From CAZUVQ01 sp964623915 (GTDB lineage Bacteria; Bacillota; Clostridia; UMGS1883; UMGS1540), in assembly GCA_964623915.1 (NCBI GenBank), contig CAZUVQ010000095.1, positions 1 through 6,215 of the forward strand: 6,215 bases of DNA. The letters run 5' to 3'. The position numbers were made by a program, and so were the translations under genes. Every line of letters begins with the position of its first letter. Within the stretch, counting starts at the first letter, position 1. The notes beneath the pieces are model-generated. The model did no database searches. It was not told where the DNA came from and saw only the letters and a program-made list of their open reading frames with translations. This document shows, one piece after another, positions 5,632-6,215 of the stretch.

Positions 5632-5720
5632 TATTTGAAAAAGTATAATTGTTAGTTTCTAAATATTTGAAAAGTATTTAGACTTTTCTAAAGAAAACCC
5701 TTGAGATTTTGATAAAGGGT
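5632..5720. repeat. Cluster of direct and inverted repeats upstream of the recombinase, candidate recombination/operator site
   Basis: TATTTGAAAAAGTAT (5632-5646) recurs with one A deleted at 5664-5677, 32 bp on, about three helical turns. An 8-bp inverted repeat TCTAAATA (5658-5665)/TATTTAGA (5675-5682) spans the second copy; TTTTCT (5684-5689)/AGAAAA (5692-5697) and ACCCTT (5697-5702)/AAGGGT (5715-5720) follow. Small serine resolvases often act at multi-subsite res sites just upstream of their own gene and repress it; the position fits, but no known res sequence is recognised. Confidence 0.45.
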
Positions 5721-5727
5721 CTATAAT
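5701..5727 (+). promoter_or_regulatory. Possible promoter of the recombinase gene
   Basis: TATAAT at 5722-5727 is perfect; TTGAGA at 5701-5706 is a good -35 but the spacer is only 15 bp. The ACCCTT/AAGGGT inverted repeat overlaps and surrounds the -35, which would allow repression by a bound protein, for example the recombinase itself. Confidence 0.45.
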
Positions 5728-5755
5728 ATATATTTTATGGTAAGGAGGGTCCATG

Positions 5756-6215
5756 ATGAATAATAGAGTTTATGGATATGTAAGAGTATCAAGTAAAGAG
5801 CAAAACATAGAAAGGCAAATAAAATCATTAATTGAAAATGGTGTGGAAGAAAGATTTATCTTTGTTGATAAACAAAGTGGAAAAGATTTTAATAGAAGCC
5901 AATATCAAGTTTTAAAAAATGCTTTAAGAGAAAATGACATATTAGTTATTAAGTCAATTGATAGATTAGGTCGTAATTATAATATGATTATTGAAGAATG
6001 GCGGGATATCACTAAAAACATTAAAGCTGATATAAAAGTAATTGATTTACCAATTATAAATACAGATAGAAATAAAGAATTATTAAGGACAGTCATTAGC
6101 GATATAGTATTAGGTTTATTGTCATTTGTCGCACAACAGGAGAGAGAGTTTATAAGGCAACGACAAAAAGAAGGAATAAATAATGCTATGAATAAAGGGG
6201 TTAAGTTTGGTAGAC
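5756..6215 (+). CDS. Small serine recombinase (resolvase/invertase family), 3' end beyond the window
   Basis: Site-specific DNA recombinase that cuts through a covalent 5'-phosphoserine intermediate; it resolves cointegrates or plasmid multimers, or inverts a segment. The frame stays open to the window edge: 153 codons are visible. The N terminus GYVRVSSKEQNIERQ (7-21) carries the nucleophile S12 and R10; IDRLGRN (68-74) holds D69, R70 and R73; these line up with gamma-delta resolvase R8, S10, D67, R68 and R71. The long E helix begins around LLSFVAQQEREFIRQRQKEG (split, near 120-142). The C-terminal helix-turn-helix lies outside the window. ATG 5756 is preferred to the adjacent ATG 5753, being 7 nt after the strong SD AAGGAGG (5742-5748). 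Its presence suggests that the region belongs to, or borders, a mobile element. Resolvase versus invertase cannot be told here. Confidence 0.93.
   Translation, partial: MNNRVYGYVRVSSKEQNIERQIKSLIENGVEERFIFVDKQSGKDFNRSQYQVLKNALRENDILVIKSIDRLGRNYNMIIEEWRDITKNIKADIKVIDLPIINTDRNKELLRTVISDIVLGLLSFVAQQEREFIRQRQKEGINNAMNKGVKFGR

Noticed and set aside
5632..5720. CRISPR-like array from the repeats upstream of the recombinase
   Set aside because: Only two imperfect 14-15 bp direct copies, no regular spacers and no cas genes.

Overview
The window is very AT-rich, with strong Shine-Dalgarno (SD) sites, TATAAT-type promoters, GTG as well as ATG starts, and hairpin-plus-T-run terminators. This points to a low-GC Firmicute, most likely a clostridial relative; the genus is an inference. 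The gene content looks like an accessory or mobile region (prophage lysogeny-type module, plasmid or integrated element): a small Cro/CI-type regulator, a PH-like membrane protein of a kind common near phage repressors, several small hypothetical genes, and a small serine recombinase running off the right edge. No housekeeping gene, tRNA, rRNA or CRISPR array is visible.

Layout. 86-295 (minus) is a 69-residue XRE/Cro-type DNA-binding protein, divergent from 408-989 (plus), a one-TM protein with a PH-like, glycine-rich C-terminal domain ending in a clear terminator. 1186-1701 is a stand-alone macro domain (ADP-ribose binding) with its own near-consensus promoter. 1783-4367 is a tight four-gene operon: a very basic 70-residue protein; a secreted, C-terminally membrane-anchored protein with a Cys/His module and two cadherin-like beta-sandwich repeats; a membrane-anchored trypsin/HtrA-like serine protease with an intact catalytic triad and no PDZ domain; and a two-TM protein with a C-terminal zinc ribbon. 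A terminator closes it at 4378-4411. About 260 bp without a convincing gene follow. 4722-5564 is a cytoplasmic helical protein with an R-x4-H (RNKIEH) motif typical of HEPN proteins, with its own promoter and terminator. After a cluster of direct and inverted repeats, the serine recombinase starts at 5756.

How they may work together. The operon encodes three membrane or secreted proteins whose soluble domains should lie on or near the cell surface; a protease beside a surface protein suggests processing or sensing of an envelope signal, while the zinc-ribbon protein could relay on the cytoplasmic side. The macro and HEPN-like genes flank this operon and share an unusually similar promoter/SD cassette, so they may be co-expressed. 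ADP-ribose binding plus a possible HEPN RNase fits a defence or stress role, but this is inference: the sequence supports the domains, not a demonstrated system.
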